From: Methanoregula formicica SMSP
GTDB lineage: Archaea; Halobacteriota; Methanomicrobia; Methanomicrobiales; Methanospirillaceae
NCBI RefSeq assembly: GCF_000327485.1
Contig: NC_019943.1
Span: 930,001-994,000, forward strand
Direction of reading: 5' to 3'
DNA length: 64,000 nt
Part shown: positions 33,956-42,399 of the stretch, piece by piece
How positions within the stretch are numbered: the stretch's first letter is position 1
How the letters are laid out: every line of letters starts with the position of its first letter
Program-made: the position numbers and the translations under genes
The notes under the pieces: generated by a model
Database searches by the model: none
Told to the model about the DNA's origin: nothing
Seen by the model: only the letters and a program-made list of their open reading frames with translations

Positions 33956-34147
33956 ATGAGCGAACCGGAAAAGACATTTGAGCCTGCGACCTGCCGCCAT
34001 TGTGATGGCGAGGGCTGCCTGTACTGCAACAAGGCCGGGACTGTCCTTGTCACAGCCCCAAAGACCCTCTGCGGACACTGCGAGGGTGTCGGTTGCATCT
34101 ACTGCGGATTCACCGGATGGGCCGGGCCCAAGAGCCGCTGCGATTGA
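33956..34147 (+). CDS. Small DnaJ-type zinc-finger protein
   Basis: 63 residues with four CxxC pairs: CRHCDGEGCLYCNKAG and CGHCEGVGCIYCGFTG. These are the CxxCxGxG-like repeats of the DnaJ central zinc finger, without a J domain. It starts 25 bp after the kinase gene with ggggtga 6 bases upstream, so it may be the third gene of the kinase unit. A redox or protein-binding role is possible, but unknown. Confidence 0.75.
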   Translation: MSEPEKTFEPATCRHCDGEGCLYCNKAGTVLVTAPKTLCGHCEGVGCIYCGFTGWAGPKSRCD

Positions 34148-34153
34148 CGTTTT

Positions 34154-35341
34154 TTACCGGAACTTCCCTTCCACTCTTCTCGGGATGACACACTCTTCGT
34201 ACCGCTTGGCAAAGTAGCGGTCGGTCATCCCGGCAATGAAATCCCGCACGAGTTCCGGCAGGGTTGCTGTTTTGAGATAACGCGTGTTCGTCCACCGTGT
34301 GTTGATGAAGTCCGTGTAGATCTTTGCTGTTGTCTCCTCCTGTTCCAGCGATTCGAGGCAGGAGGAAAAGAGGGTGAAGTACATCCGCTGGATCTTTTTC
34401 CGTTCCGCAGTCAGCTTCGGGTTGTCATAGATATGCTGCCGCGAAAAGGCCCGCAGGGCGATCAGCGCCTGTTCCACCTCATGACTGTACGAGATGAATC
34501 CCTTCTCCTCCGCGTCGCTGTTTTCGAGAAGGTCGTAGATCAGGGTATTGATGATCTCCCGGTTCGTGCTGCCAAGCACATCTTTTGCCTGCGCAGGAAT
34601 TGCGGTCCGGTCATCGATGAGCCCCACGTCCCGTGCGTCCTGCAAATCCCTGCCAATGTAAGCAATCGTATCGGCGAACTTCACCACGCAGCCTTCGAGC
34701 GTCATAGGAGGCCGTGAACGTCTTCCATCGGCATTCTCCTGGACCTTCCGGTCGAATGCAGCCCAGCCGTAGAGGGGTTCGGGCGCGATCCGGATGTCGT
34801 CGGCTTCGCCGTTGTGGCAGAGGATACCGTCAAGGACCTGCATGGTCAGGTCGCAGTCCTCGATCTGGTCTAAGAACCTGACGCTCTGGACATTGTGGGA
34901 GAACCTGCCGATCCCGTGCTGTTCGCAGAGGGCAGAGAGGCAGCTCTCCCCGAAGTGGCCGTAGGGGATGTGGCCGATATCGTGCCCGAGGGCTATTGCC
35001 TCGATGAGATCCTCGTTGAGCCGGAGCGAACGGCCGATCGTCCGGGCGATCTTCGAGACCAGCTGGACATGGATGACCCGGTGCGTGATATGGTCGTTGT
35101 CCACAAGATAGAAGACCTGCGTCTTATCGATGTAGCGGGTATAGGCGCGGGTGTGGATGATCCGGTCGGCATCGCGGGAGTACGGGGTTCGGATGTCTTC
35201 CTGCTCCCGGTCATAGCGGCGCACGGCATCTGCGCTGGTCGCTGCCAGGGACGAGAGGAGCGCCTCCCGTTTCATGGTAAGGGCCCTGATAGCGGATGCA
35301 CGTTCCGGGTCAGGAACGCGTTTCCGCGCCGGTCTCTTCAT
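34154..35341 (-). CDS. HD-domain dNTP triphosphohydrolase-like protein (dgt family)
   Basis: 395 residues. The metal motif ALGHDIGHIPYGHFGE with upstream HRVIHVQLVSKIARTIGRSL and FADTIAYIGRDLQDA is the HD phosphohydrolase core of the dGTPase/dNTPase family. It hydrolyses dNTPs in family members studied. ATG 35341 is chosen (MKRPARKRV); a start further in (MKREALL) is possible. The upstream open extension to 35509 looks fortuitous because it overlaps the opposite part of the PEBP gene. Convergent with the small zinc protein (6 bp). Confidence 0.87.
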   Translation of the reverse strand: MKRPARKRVPDPERASAIRALTMKREALLSSLAATSADAVRRYDREQEDIRTPYSRDADRIIHTRAYTRYIDKTQVFYLVDNDHITHRVIHVQLVSKIARTIGRSLRLNEDLIEAIALGHDIGHIPYGHFGESCLSALCEQHGIGRFSHNVQSVRFLDQIEDCDLTMQVLDGILCHNGEADDIRIAPEPLYGWAAFDRKVQENADGRRSRPPMTLEGCVVKFADTIAYIGRDLQDARDVGLIDDRTAIPAQAKDVLGSTNREIINTLIYDLLENSDAEEKGFISYSHEVEQALIALRAFSRQHIYDNPKLTAERKKIQRMYFTLFSSCLESLEQEETTAKIYTDFINTRWTNTRYLKTATLPELVRDFIAGMTDRYFAKRYEECVIPRRVEGKFR

Positions 35342-35465
35342 AACTGCTCGTTTGCGCGGGAAGGTGTTAAGGATGGCGAAACGGGCAGGTGCTGAATTCC
35401 TCCCATCCCCGGAACCGCGCGACCGGATGGTTGCTCCGATGGTTCCTCCCGTATCCCGTCGCTCT

Positions 35466-35924
35466 TTACCGCGAGGCAACCGCCGCAGTTTCCCCGTACT
35501 GGAGGACATGTCCTTTCAGTGCTGCGACCAGCGCATGCTTGTCCGCGCCGGGAGGGAGATCCAGCATCGTGTCCAGGATGTATACCCTGAACAGGTACCG
35601 GATCATGGTCCCCGGGGCAGGGCAGGGGCCGGTATAGCCGATCGTACCATGGTCCGTGATCCCCTGCACGGCCGGTACTGGTGCGGTCACCATCTCCCCG
35701 GGGGGGATGCCTTCCGGGATAACCGGGGACGGCGGGAGGTTCCAGCATATCCATGGCGTAAACGAGCAACAGGACTTCTCGAAGGGATTGAAGACCATTA
35801 CCGCAACCGAGACCGCCGCAGGGGAGATCTTCTTCAGGTATATCCGGGGCGAGAGGTTCCCGCCATCGCATGTGTGCGAAGGGGGGAATTCCAGGAAGTC
35901 CAGGGACACGGAGAGGGGATCCAT
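35466..35924 (-). CDS. PEBP/YbhB-type (Raf-kinase-inhibitor-like) protein
   Basis: 152 residues. The order DGGNLSPRIYLKKISPAAVSVAVMV, FTPWICWNLPPSP, IGYTGPCPAPGTMIRYLFRVYILD and LPPGADKHALVAALKGH reproduces the phosphatidylethanolamine-binding fold of YbhB/YbcL. Function in archaea is unknown. The usual D-P-D-A-P segment reads FNPFEKSC, so a ligand-site residue may differ. Start ATG 35924 has no strong ribosome binding site. Confidence 0.82.
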   Translation of the reverse strand: MDPLSVSLDFLEFPPSHTCDGGNLSPRIYLKKISPAAVSVAVMVFNPFEKSCCSFTPWICWNLPPSPVIPEGIPPGEMVTAPVPAVQGITDHGTIGYTGPCPAPGTMIRYLFRVYILDTMLDLPPGADKHALVAALKGHVLQYGETAAVASR

Positions 35925-35998
35925 ATATCATGATGAACCGATTCCCTGCATGAACATTTCTCCTGCAGCATTCCCGGCAGGCTTTTAATAACCGGGAG

Positions 35999-36445
35999 AT
36001 GATGCATCAGTACATGGCAGGCACGCAACAGACTGGCGGATACCTGGAACTGCACCCTGTCGGGATCATCCGCTCGCCCTACCGGAAGCGGGGCGATGCT
36101 CCACGGCAGGGAAGACTCTCCGACACCGAATCGATCATTGAAATCCTGCCTGCATATGTCGAAGCATTGCAGGACATTGAGAAGAATATGCACCTCATCG
36201 CCCTGTACTGGTTTGACCGCTCGGACCGGACGCTCCTGAAGGCAACGCCTCCGGGCTCCGGGATTGAGCATGGTGTCTTTGCCACCCGTTCGCCCGAGCG
36301 GCCGAATCCTATCGGGTTTGCCGTTGTGGACCTTCTCCGGCGCGAGGGCAACCTGCTCATGGTCCGCGGGCTGGATGCATTCGACGGGACCCCGCTTCTC
36401 GATCTCAAGCCGTACTATCCCGATCTCGACTGTGTCAGGGACTAA
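35999..36445 (+). CDS. TrmO/UPF0066 tRNA m6t6A methyltransferase-like protein
   Basis: 148 residues. LHPVGIIRSPYRKRGDAPRQGR, IALYWFDRSDRTLLKA, GVFATRSPERPNPIGF and DAFDGTPLLDLKPYYPDLDC are the conserved blocks of the TsaA-like (TrmO) family, whose bacterial member methylates t6A37 in tRNA using S-adenosylmethionine. That fits the YrdC gene in this window, although the two are not adjacent. The start could be ATG 35999, 36002 or 36014; a cttttaataa element lies about 15 bp upstream, so the mRNA may have a very short leader. Confidence 0.88.
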   Translation: MMHQYMAGTQQTGGYLELHPVGIIRSPYRKRGDAPRQGRLSDTESIIEILPAYVEALQDIEKNMHLIALYWFDRSDRTLLKATPPGSGIEHGVFATRSPERPNPIGFAVVDLLRREGNLLMVRGLDAFDGTPLLDLKPYYPDLDCVRD

Positions 36446-36537
36446 GGGCCTGTCGTTTCGGCCTGCATCGATCTTCCATCTTTATTGTCTTGTGCGCCCA
36501 ATCTGTACGATTGCTAACTGATACCAGGAGTCAATTC

Positions 36538-37440
36538 ATGGCAAAGAAATCATTACCCAATACCCCGGTAAAACCGGCGGACGAGGAATGTAAACAGGAG
36601 TGCTCAAGCTGCGCTACGGCCTCTTCCTGCCCGTCTGCAAAGAATGGGCAGGCCGGACTCCCGCCCAAGGCAGAGATGGACGTCAGGCATGTCATCATGG
36701 TCCTCTCCGGCAAGGGCGGTGTCGGGAAATCGACCGTCTCGGTCAACCTCGCGTACGCGCTTTCGAACCATGGCAGGAAGGTCGGGCTCCTCGACCTTGA
36801 CATGCACGGTCCCAACATCCCCAAGATGCTCGGGATTGAAGAGCACAAGCTCACGACGATGGACAACAAGATCGAGCCGGTCCGTGTTACCGGTAAGCTT
36901 TCTGTCATCTCGATGGCGTTCCTGCTTCCCGACACCAGCACCCCCATCATCTGGCGCGGCCCGATGAAGATGGCGGCCATTCAGCAGTTCCTCTCCGATG
37001 TCAACTGGGGGCCTCTCGATTATCTCGTTGTCGACCTCCCGCCGGGCACGGGCGACGAAGCGCTGACCATTGCCCAGCTTGCTCCCAATGTCCGCGGTGC
37101 TGTCATTGTCACCACGCCTCAGGATGTTGCAACGCTCGATGCACGCAAGTCCGCAAAATTCATTGAGAAGCTTGGGCTCCCCGTCATCGGTGTCGTCGAG
37201 AATATGAGCGGTCTTGTCTGCCCCCACTGCGGCGAGCAGATCGAACTCTTCGGGAAAGGCGGCGGAAAGAAGATTGCCGAAGAACTTGCTGTGCCGTATC
37301 TTGGTGCAATCCCCCTCGACATCGAGATGCGGAAAGCCGGGGACGAGGGCCGCCCGTTTATCATCCGCCGTGCCGACAATCCCACGTGGAAGAGCGTTGA
37401 CGCCGTCATGGAAGAACTCATCAAGGTTGTCGAGGGATAG
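36538..37440 (+). CDS. Mrp/NBP35 iron-sulfur cluster carrier ATPase
   Basis: 300 residues. The deviant Walker A loop LSGKGGVGKST (near 60), DLDMHGPNIPKMLG, VVDLPPGTGDEA and the C-terminal CPHCGEQIELFG CxxC are typical of the Mrp/NBP35 ParA-like family that binds and transfers [4Fe-4S] clusters. A Cys-rich N-terminus (CKQECSSCATASSC) matches the NBP35 N-terminal site. ATG 36538 is preferred with ggag 8 bases before it. It is coupled to the next gene by 3 bp. Confidence 0.93.
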   Translation: MAKKSLPNTPVKPADEECKQECSSCATASSCPSAKNGQAGLPPKAEMDVRHVIMVLSGKGGVGKSTVSVNLAYALSNHGRKVGLLDLDMHGPNIPKMLGIEEHKLTTMDNKIEPVRVTGKLSVISMAFLLPDTSTPIIWRGPMKMAAIQQFLSDVNWGPLDYLVVDLPPGTGDEALTIAQLAPNVRGAVIVTTPQDVATLDARKSAKFIEKLGLPVIGVVENMSGLVCPHCGEQIELFGKGGGKKIAEELAVPYLGAIPLDIEMRKAGDEGRPFIIRRADNPTWKSVDAVMEELIKVVEG

Positions 37441-37443
37441 GTA

Positions 37444-37752
37444 ATGGACTACCAGCGGATTCTTGCAGGAAAGGAGAAATCAATTCCCCTCTACAAGGCA
37501 GTTGCCACCGCCCTCGAGAATCCGCGTTCGTTTCCCGATCTTGTGGAGCCCATCTATAGGGAGGCGATGACCCTTGATGACGAGACCCTTGACCGGTTCC
37601 GGTTCTCGCTCATGCGTCTCCAGATCTATGCCGATGTCCACCGTAATGAGGATCTCGAACAGGCCATGCATATCCGGTACGTTGCACAAGTCATCGAGAA
37701 GGTGGTCTTTGGCTCGCTTATCATGGAACCGGCCGAACCGCTCGCGGACTGA
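37444..37752 (+). CDS. Conserved hypothetical protein coupled to Mrp
   Basis: 102 residues, mostly helical, charged. No recognised motif; it lacks Cys. LDRFRFSLMRLQIYADVHRNEDLEQ suggests a helical bundle. It starts 3 bp after the Mrp stop, indicating co-translation and a possible auxiliary role in cluster delivery. Confidence 0.6.
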   Translation: MDYQRILAGKEKSIPLYKAVATALENPRSFPDLVEPIYREAMTLDDETLDRFRFSLMRLQIYADVHRNEDLEQAMHIRYVAQVIEKVVFGSLIMEPAEPLAD

Positions 37753-37804
37753 TCGGGTTTTTTGTATCCCGACCGCCATGTTTTTATCAGAGTAACTATG
37801 CCGT

Positions 37805-37822
37805 GGTGATACCCTTATCACC
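37805..37822 (+). terminator. Hairpin after Mrp operon
   Basis: ggtgata and tatcacc form a perfect 7-bp stem with a CCCT loop, 52 bp past the stop codon; T-rich tracts lie just upstream (37758-37763). Confidence 0.4.
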
Positions 37823-37921
37823 AGACCCGCCAAATATTACGTAACATTCTTTCCATAATCCGAACGCCCGTTTTGGGCGCCCTGTTGAATACCCATATCA
37901 TATCCGATACCCGGAGTATAC

Positions 37922-38377
37922 ATGACATCACGCATGCAGTCCCCGCACACGACCTGTCCGGGGTGCCAGGAAGAGGTCTTTCTTGACGAGCTCGTGGGGG
38001 GGAAATGCCCTCTCTGCGGCTGCACGCTCGAGGACTTCGAGGAGTCGTTTGGCGAGTACGAGGGGGTCCTCGACCGCTCCGATCTCTCGTGGCTCATCTT
38101 CAATTACTTTGTCTTCAAGAAGTTCGTCGACATCGGGGTGCCCCCGCACCAGGTCATGGAACTGGTCACCACCTACAGTCAGAATGCCGAAAAACCCCCG
38201 GAGGAATGGTCGCGGACAGGCTTTGCCCTTGAGATCCCGATGAAACCATGGGACCGGATCCTTCCTAAACACTGCGTAAAGTGCCACCGCTGGTTCTTCC
38301 GCGGCGGGAAGAAGCAGATCCAGGGCGACATGAAGAAGACGGCACTTGAAGTCGGGTTCATCTGCGACCGGTGCTGA
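37922..38377 (+). CDS. Zinc-ribbon protein of unknown function
   Basis: 151 residues with two zinc-binding pairs at the N-terminus (CPGCQEEVFLDELVGGKCPLCG) and two at the C-terminus (CVKCHRWFF and CDRC at the end). The middle is acidic and helical. The layout resembles a methanogen-specific RNA/DNA-associated zinc-ribbon protein, but no family is recognised. ATG 37922 has ccggag 7 bases upstream. Confidence 0.7.
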   Translation: MTSRMQSPHTTCPGCQEEVFLDELVGGKCPLCGCTLEDFEESFGEYEGVLDRSDLSWLIFNYFVFKKFVDIGVPPHQVMELVTTYSQNAEKPPEEWSRTGFALEIPMKPWDRILPKHCVKCHRWFFRGGKKQIQGDMKKTALEVGFICDRC

Positions 38378-38396
38378 AGTCTTCATCCTCTCATTT

Positions 38397-39758
38397 TTAG
38401 TGCCGGTACTCGATCGCCGTCATGTTCCCCGTCTGGATGTCGATCCAGGCAATCCCCGGTACCAGTGATGCGTTGGTGCGGAGTATTTCATCATCAAAGA
38501 CGATCTTCCATGCCAGCGGGACAGATCCCGGGCGTGGGACTGTTCCTTTCATCTGCCCGTTGTTCCAGCGCAGTTCAGACGAGAGGATGCGTACGCTCCC
38601 GATCTGTTCCGGGTACACAGTTCTTGCTGCCTCCATGGCAGCATAGGTGGCGTCGTGCCGTGCAATGGTCGGGACGATCGCCTGGGAGAATGCATACTCT
38701 GCCGTTGTCCACCGCTTGTCATACTCGATAATATCGCCGTTAAGGGCATCGACAACCACGGTGATACCGTCTGTATCCACCGGGTAGTCGAGATACCTGC
38801 GCTCCCAGGAGAACGTGTACGCACCTGCCGCAGGCACCGACTCCGTTCCCCATCGGTCATATCGCGAGGAGGTAAGGATGAGGGGAAGGCCACTGGTGCG
38901 GGCGGTAACGTATTTTTCAGCAATCCCCTGTGCTGTTTCCTGTGTAACGGCCGGGTCGGCAGGTCTTCCGTAGAGAGGGATATTCCGGGCAAACGCCTGG
39001 ATCTCCCCGGTTGTTGCATCCACGCTGCCAGAGACAAGCGTCATGTTCCCTGATGCAAGGGTGAACCTCCAGACACTGCCCTCCTGCGGGCTGTCATCGT
39101 ACCAGATGCCCGGCGTGAAAACCCCCTCATACGGGAACTCCGCAAGGACGACTTCAGAAACCATCTCTTTGGGGATTGCGGCTGTCTCTTCCCCTGCGGA
39201 CCAGGGCATTCCACTGGCCGCTTCGATGAAAACAACCAGGTCCTCTTTCGGGGACCGTCCACCTGCCGTCCGCAGGGTGAATCCGAAAAGGGATCTGGCT
39301 GAACCAGCCGAATAGTTCACGCTGCTGATGGTGAACATATCTTCAGGGCAATACCTGCGCAGGGCGGCTTCTGCCTGCACAAGAGAGAGGGAACCGCTGC
39401 CCGCCTGTTGCGTGACACCCGGTTCTATGGCATATCCTGCGACAAGCGGGACTGCGGCAGGGGACGCTGGCGGTAAGGGTGTCCTGGATGTACTTTGTGC
39501 CGGGGTTCCCATCTGCGAATCCAGGGACATGGTTGTGACCACAACTGGCGAGGGTGCCGGCTGTGAAGGGGGAGAGAACGGTACCGCGGCAAGGCCGACC
39601 CATTGCAGCTGGGAAAGGGAGAAGACGAGAACTGCGATCACAATAAGAATGAGGGTAATGGTGAGGATTTTCACCGCCGCACGCCTGCGGTTCTTCTCGC
39701 GGATCTTCTGCCGGTACCGCTCCGGAAGATAGGGCTTGTTCTCATCCATACCTGCCAT
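38397..39758 (-). CDS. Membrane-anchored extracellular protein with YcdB/PepSY-like repeats
   Basis: 453 residues. A positively charged N-terminus (YRQKIREKNRRRAAVK) and one helix (ILTITLILIVIAVLVFSL) form a type II anchor. A Pro/Ser/Thr-rich spacer (about 58-105) precedes a large extracellular region of repeated beta-alpha units containing VVDALNGDIIEYDKRW, VDATTGEIQAFARN and IDIQTGNMTAIE. These resemble PepSY/YcdB sheets. The function is unknown. Start ATG 39758 or 39749. Same strand as the next small membrane protein. Confidence 0.75.
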   Translation of the reverse strand: MAGMDENKPYLPERYRQKIREKNRRRAAVKILTITLILIVIAVLVFSLSQLQWVGLAAVPFSPPSQPAPSPVVVTTMSLDSQMGTPAQSTSRTPLPPASPAAVPLVAGYAIEPGVTQQAGSGSLSLVQAEAALRRYCPEDMFTISSVNYSAGSARSLFGFTLRTAGGRSPKEDLVVFIEAASGMPWSAGEETAAIPKEMVSEVVLAEFPYEGVFTPGIWYDDSPQEGSVWRFTLASGNMTLVSGSVDATTGEIQAFARNIPLYGRPADPAVTQETAQGIAEKYVTARTSGLPLILTSSRYDRWGTESVPAAGAYTFSWERRYLDYPVDTDGITVVVDALNGDIIEYDKRWTTAEYAFSQAIVPTIARHDATYAAMEAARTVYPEQIGSVRILSSELRWNNGQMKGTVPRPGSVPLAWKIVFDDEILRTNASLVPGIAWIDIQTGNMTAIEYRH

Positions 39759-39880
39759 GGTGTATTCCTAGTAGTAGTGTTACATGGAAGGAGGTAAAAA
39801 AACCGGTGCAGGACTGCCCGGTACAGGAAGCAGGAAACTTACCTGCTGCAGCGCAGAACGGAAGGCGTTCGAAGATTTTT

Positions 39881-40279
39881 TCAGTCCTCCTTTTCGTCAA
39901 GCCTGTTCCGGAAACTGACAAACCAGATGACAAGTGCGATGAGGGCAACGGCGAAGCATACCGCAAGGAGCCGGGGATCGATGGAGATCCCGATGACACT
40001 GGGGCCAAAACCCATGTACCGTGGACCCGGGAGAGTCTCCGCGTCCAGTTCGGCATGGAAGAGATCAAGGGGAGTCGGTGTGACGGTGAATTCCGGCATA
40101 TCCTCCACGTTGGTCAATGACAGGTTGGTGATATTCGGATAAATTCCCGGCGTAATCATCGTGGACGGACTCCCCGGTGACGGACCCGCACATACGGGGA
40201 CGATGGAAGAGCAGAGGAGAAGGAGCACGAGAACGGGAGAAAATCGCCATGGGCCCCAATGGAAGGCAGCGGTCATCAT
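39881..40279 (-). CDS. Small membrane-anchored surface protein
   Basis: 132 residues from ATG 40279, which has ccaggtgt just upstream. Signal peptide VLVLLLLCSSIVPVCAG, a Pro/Ser/Thr-rich outer segment, then a C-terminal helix (LLAVCFAVALIALVIWFVSF) with a charged end (RNRLDEKED). The frame is open upstream to 40399 but the extra part lies over the acylphosphatase 3' end. Possibly transcribed with the 453-residue protein that follows on the same strand. Confidence 0.65.
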   Translation of the reverse strand: MMTAAFHWGPWRFSPVLVLLLLCSSIVPVCAGPSPGSPSTMITPGIYPNITNLSLTNVEDMPEFTVTPTPLDLFHAELDAETLPGPRYMGFGPSVIGISIDPRLLAVCFAVALIALVIWFVSFRNRLDEKED

Positions 40280-40392
40280 ACACCTGGTAAGGGTAGTTGA
40301 GCCACCGAGAACAGGTTTGTGGTCGGAAATGCCAAAAAAACCGGTGACCGCACAGTGAGCCCTGGCGAGCAATGGAGTGGTAGTTTGGGAAA

Positions 40393-40668
40393 CTACCACT
40401 CCACCCGGAAGCCGCGGTACTCCCCGGTGGCAGGGCCCGGGGACACATCGATCTGCTCCACATGGATCCCCGGATTGTCACGCGCATGTGCATACCGGAT
40501 AAAATCCGAAAGCGACGCAGGGGAACTCTCGGCAACCATTTCAACTGATCCGTCCGGGAGGTTCTTCACGTACCCGTGCACGCCGGTTGCCCGGGCGCAG
40601 GTCTCCACGAAATGCCGGTATCCTACTCCCTGCACCCGGCCCCTGGCAATGGCGGTGATCCGCTCCAT
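40393..40668 (-). CDS. Acylphosphatase
   Basis: 91 residues, standard for the family. ARGRVQGVGYRHFVETCA holds the catalytic Arg, and GYVKNLPDGSVEMVAE the substrate Asn. It hydrolyses acyl phosphates such as acetyl phosphate or carbamoyl phosphate. Start ATG 40668. Confidence 0.96.
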   Translation of the reverse strand: MERITAIARGRVQGVGYRHFVETCARATGVHGYVKNLPDGSVEMVAESSPASLSDFIRYAHARDNPGIHVEQIDVSPGPATGEYRGFRVEW

Positions 40669-40886
40669 ATCCTACTTTTCTGACGATCGGCAGTCATAAA
40701 TGTTGGCATATCGTGTCCGGTGATGACTGGGTGAGCGGCGGAAGATACTGGATGGCAAGACCGCCTGCCTCTCTGCAGTTCATTGGTATTCCCTGTATTT
40801 TTCTGTCGTATTTTTATAATGAGTAACATGTTTTTATAGGATCCAGTCCCCACTATATCGCAGTACAAAGGCAGAGGTACCTAGCC

Positions 40887-41429
40887 TTGAGATACCAGTT
40901 TTTCATCATCGTGACACTCCTTATTGCAGCCGTTTTTCTTGCCGGCTGCACTGAGGAAGATCATTCGCCGATTGCGGAAACGCTCTCAGCGGAGCCTCCC
41001 CTTCCGGGCCAGGCACTGGTCCTCGTCGGGGACGTGACCGGGGCCGGCCTGGCCGGGGGTACCATCGATACCATCGATATCACGGTTGCCCTTGTCCCGG
41101 GCGCACGACCTGTCGATATGGAGAAGATCTCAATAATCTATGCTGATACCATCAAGACCGAGACCCTGATCCCGGTCGAAGGCTACTGGGGCAATCCCCC
41201 CCAGGGCTGCTGGGGGATCCTGAACGTCGTAGACCCGGTTGGAGACCAGAACAACCGGATCGAAGACAAAGAGCAGTTTGTGATCCGGCTCAACCCGCGT
41301 GCATTCCTTCCTGCCAAACGGATGGTAGTCATCGTTGTCCGGGCCCCTGCTGTTGCCACACCCCTGACGATCCGGCGGTTTGCTCCTGCCGAGATTGCAG
41401 CGCAGGGCAATATCCTCACCCCGCCGTGA
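40887..41429 (+). CDS. Archaellin-like lipoprotein
   Basis: 180 residues from TTG 40887 (gaggt 8 bases upstream). The signal sequence ends in the lipobox LAGC, so Cys is probably lipidated. The mature part (TIDTIDITVALVPGARPVDMEKISIIYADT and ENQNNRIEDKEQFVI-like region) resembles the C-terminal beta domain of archaellins and archaeal pilin-like proteins. It may be a surface lipoprotein using that fold rather than a filament subunit, since no prepilin cleavage site is visible. An ion channel gene follows. Confidence 0.72.
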   Translation: MRYQFFIIVTLLIAAVFLAGCTEEDHSPIAETLSAEPPLPGQALVLVGDVTGAGLAGGTIDTIDITVALVPGARPVDMEKISIIYADTIKTETLIPVEGYWGNPPQGCWGILNVVDPVGDQNNRIEDKEQFVIRLNPRAFLPAKRMVVIVVRAPAVATPLTIRRFAPAEIAAQGNILTPP

Positions 41430-41505
41430 CGATCGGGGAACCAAAACCCATTCTCTTTTAAGGTTTGATGCCGGATTCCCGTTACCTGTACTGGTGACGT
41501 CATCC

Positions 41506-42330
41506 ATGGACCCCGGCAAGAGTTCAACCCTCGATATGCAGGAGATGAAAGATCCCGGCTACGAGATCTTCATCATCCTTGTCTCCATCCTCTCTGTTGT
41601 CAACCTCGTTGTCTCATGGATTCCGGGCCTGGACCAGGATGCAGTCCGGGTCCTGGAAGTCATCAACTTCTTCCTGACGATCATCTTCCTCTCCGACTTC
41701 ATCTTCCGTCTCATGACCGCGGAGTCAAAAGCCCACTACTTCTTCCGGAACTGGGGATGGGCAGACCTGCTCGCAAGCATTCCGGCGCTGCGTATCCTCC
41801 GTCTCTTCCGGATCTTCAAGGCATACCGGCTCCTGAAGAAGTACGGCGCACGGAATATTCTGCAGCAACTGAAAAAGCACCGGGCAGAGAGCGTCCTTTT
41901 CATCGTTGTCTTCTGTGTCATGCTGGTCATTGAGAGCGGGGCTTTTCTTGTCCTCATGGCTGAACGCTCCGCACCGGATGCCAATATCCACTCGGCATCC
42001 GAAGCAATGTGGTGGGTGTACGTGACTATCACGACGGTGGGGTACGGGGATCACTACCCGGTAACGAACGCCGGGCGGATGGTGGGCATCATGGTGATGA
42101 CCATGGGCGTCGGGCTCTTTGGTACCCTTGCCGGTTACATCGCCAACAAGCTCCTGACCCCGGATATTCAGGAGATCCCGGACGATGGAGACAAGAATGC
42201 AGGGAGAGATACTGCGCTCACAGAGATCCGTGATGCGATACGGGAACAGAACCGACAGCATGCAGAACTGGCAGCCCGGCTGGACCGGATCGAGGCACGT
42301 CTGGATGATCAGCCGCCAAAAGGGAACTGA
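41506..42330 (+). CDS. Voltage-gated potassium channel
   Basis: 274 residues. Six membrane segments: S1-S3 in the first 80 residues, a voltage-sensor S4 with regularly spaced Arg (LRILRLFRIFKAYRLLKK), then the pore with the selectivity filter TTVGYGD. A C-terminal coiled coil (IREQNRQHAELAARLDRIEARL) likely assembles the tetramer. This is an archaeal Kv channel of the KvAP type. The ATG 41506 start removes a fortuitous upstream extension. Confidence 0.94.
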   Translation: MDPGKSSTLDMQEMKDPGYEIFIILVSILSVVNLVVSWIPGLDQDAVRVLEVINFFLTIIFLSDFIFRLMTAESKAHYFFRNWGWADLLASIPALRILRLFRIFKAYRLLKKYGARNILQQLKKHRAESVLFIVVFCVMLVIESGAFLVLMAERSAPDANIHSASEAMWWVYVTITTVGYGDHYPVTNAGRMVGIMVMTMGVGLFGTLAGYIANKLLTPDIQEIPDDGDKNAGRDTALTEIRDAIREQNRQHAELAARLDRIEARLDDQPPKGN

Positions 42331-42399
42331 TGTTACCTATTCGCAGTTCAGAATTGCCCTGCAAGAAAGTAAAACGAGAAGAAAGATGCGTAAAAATGG

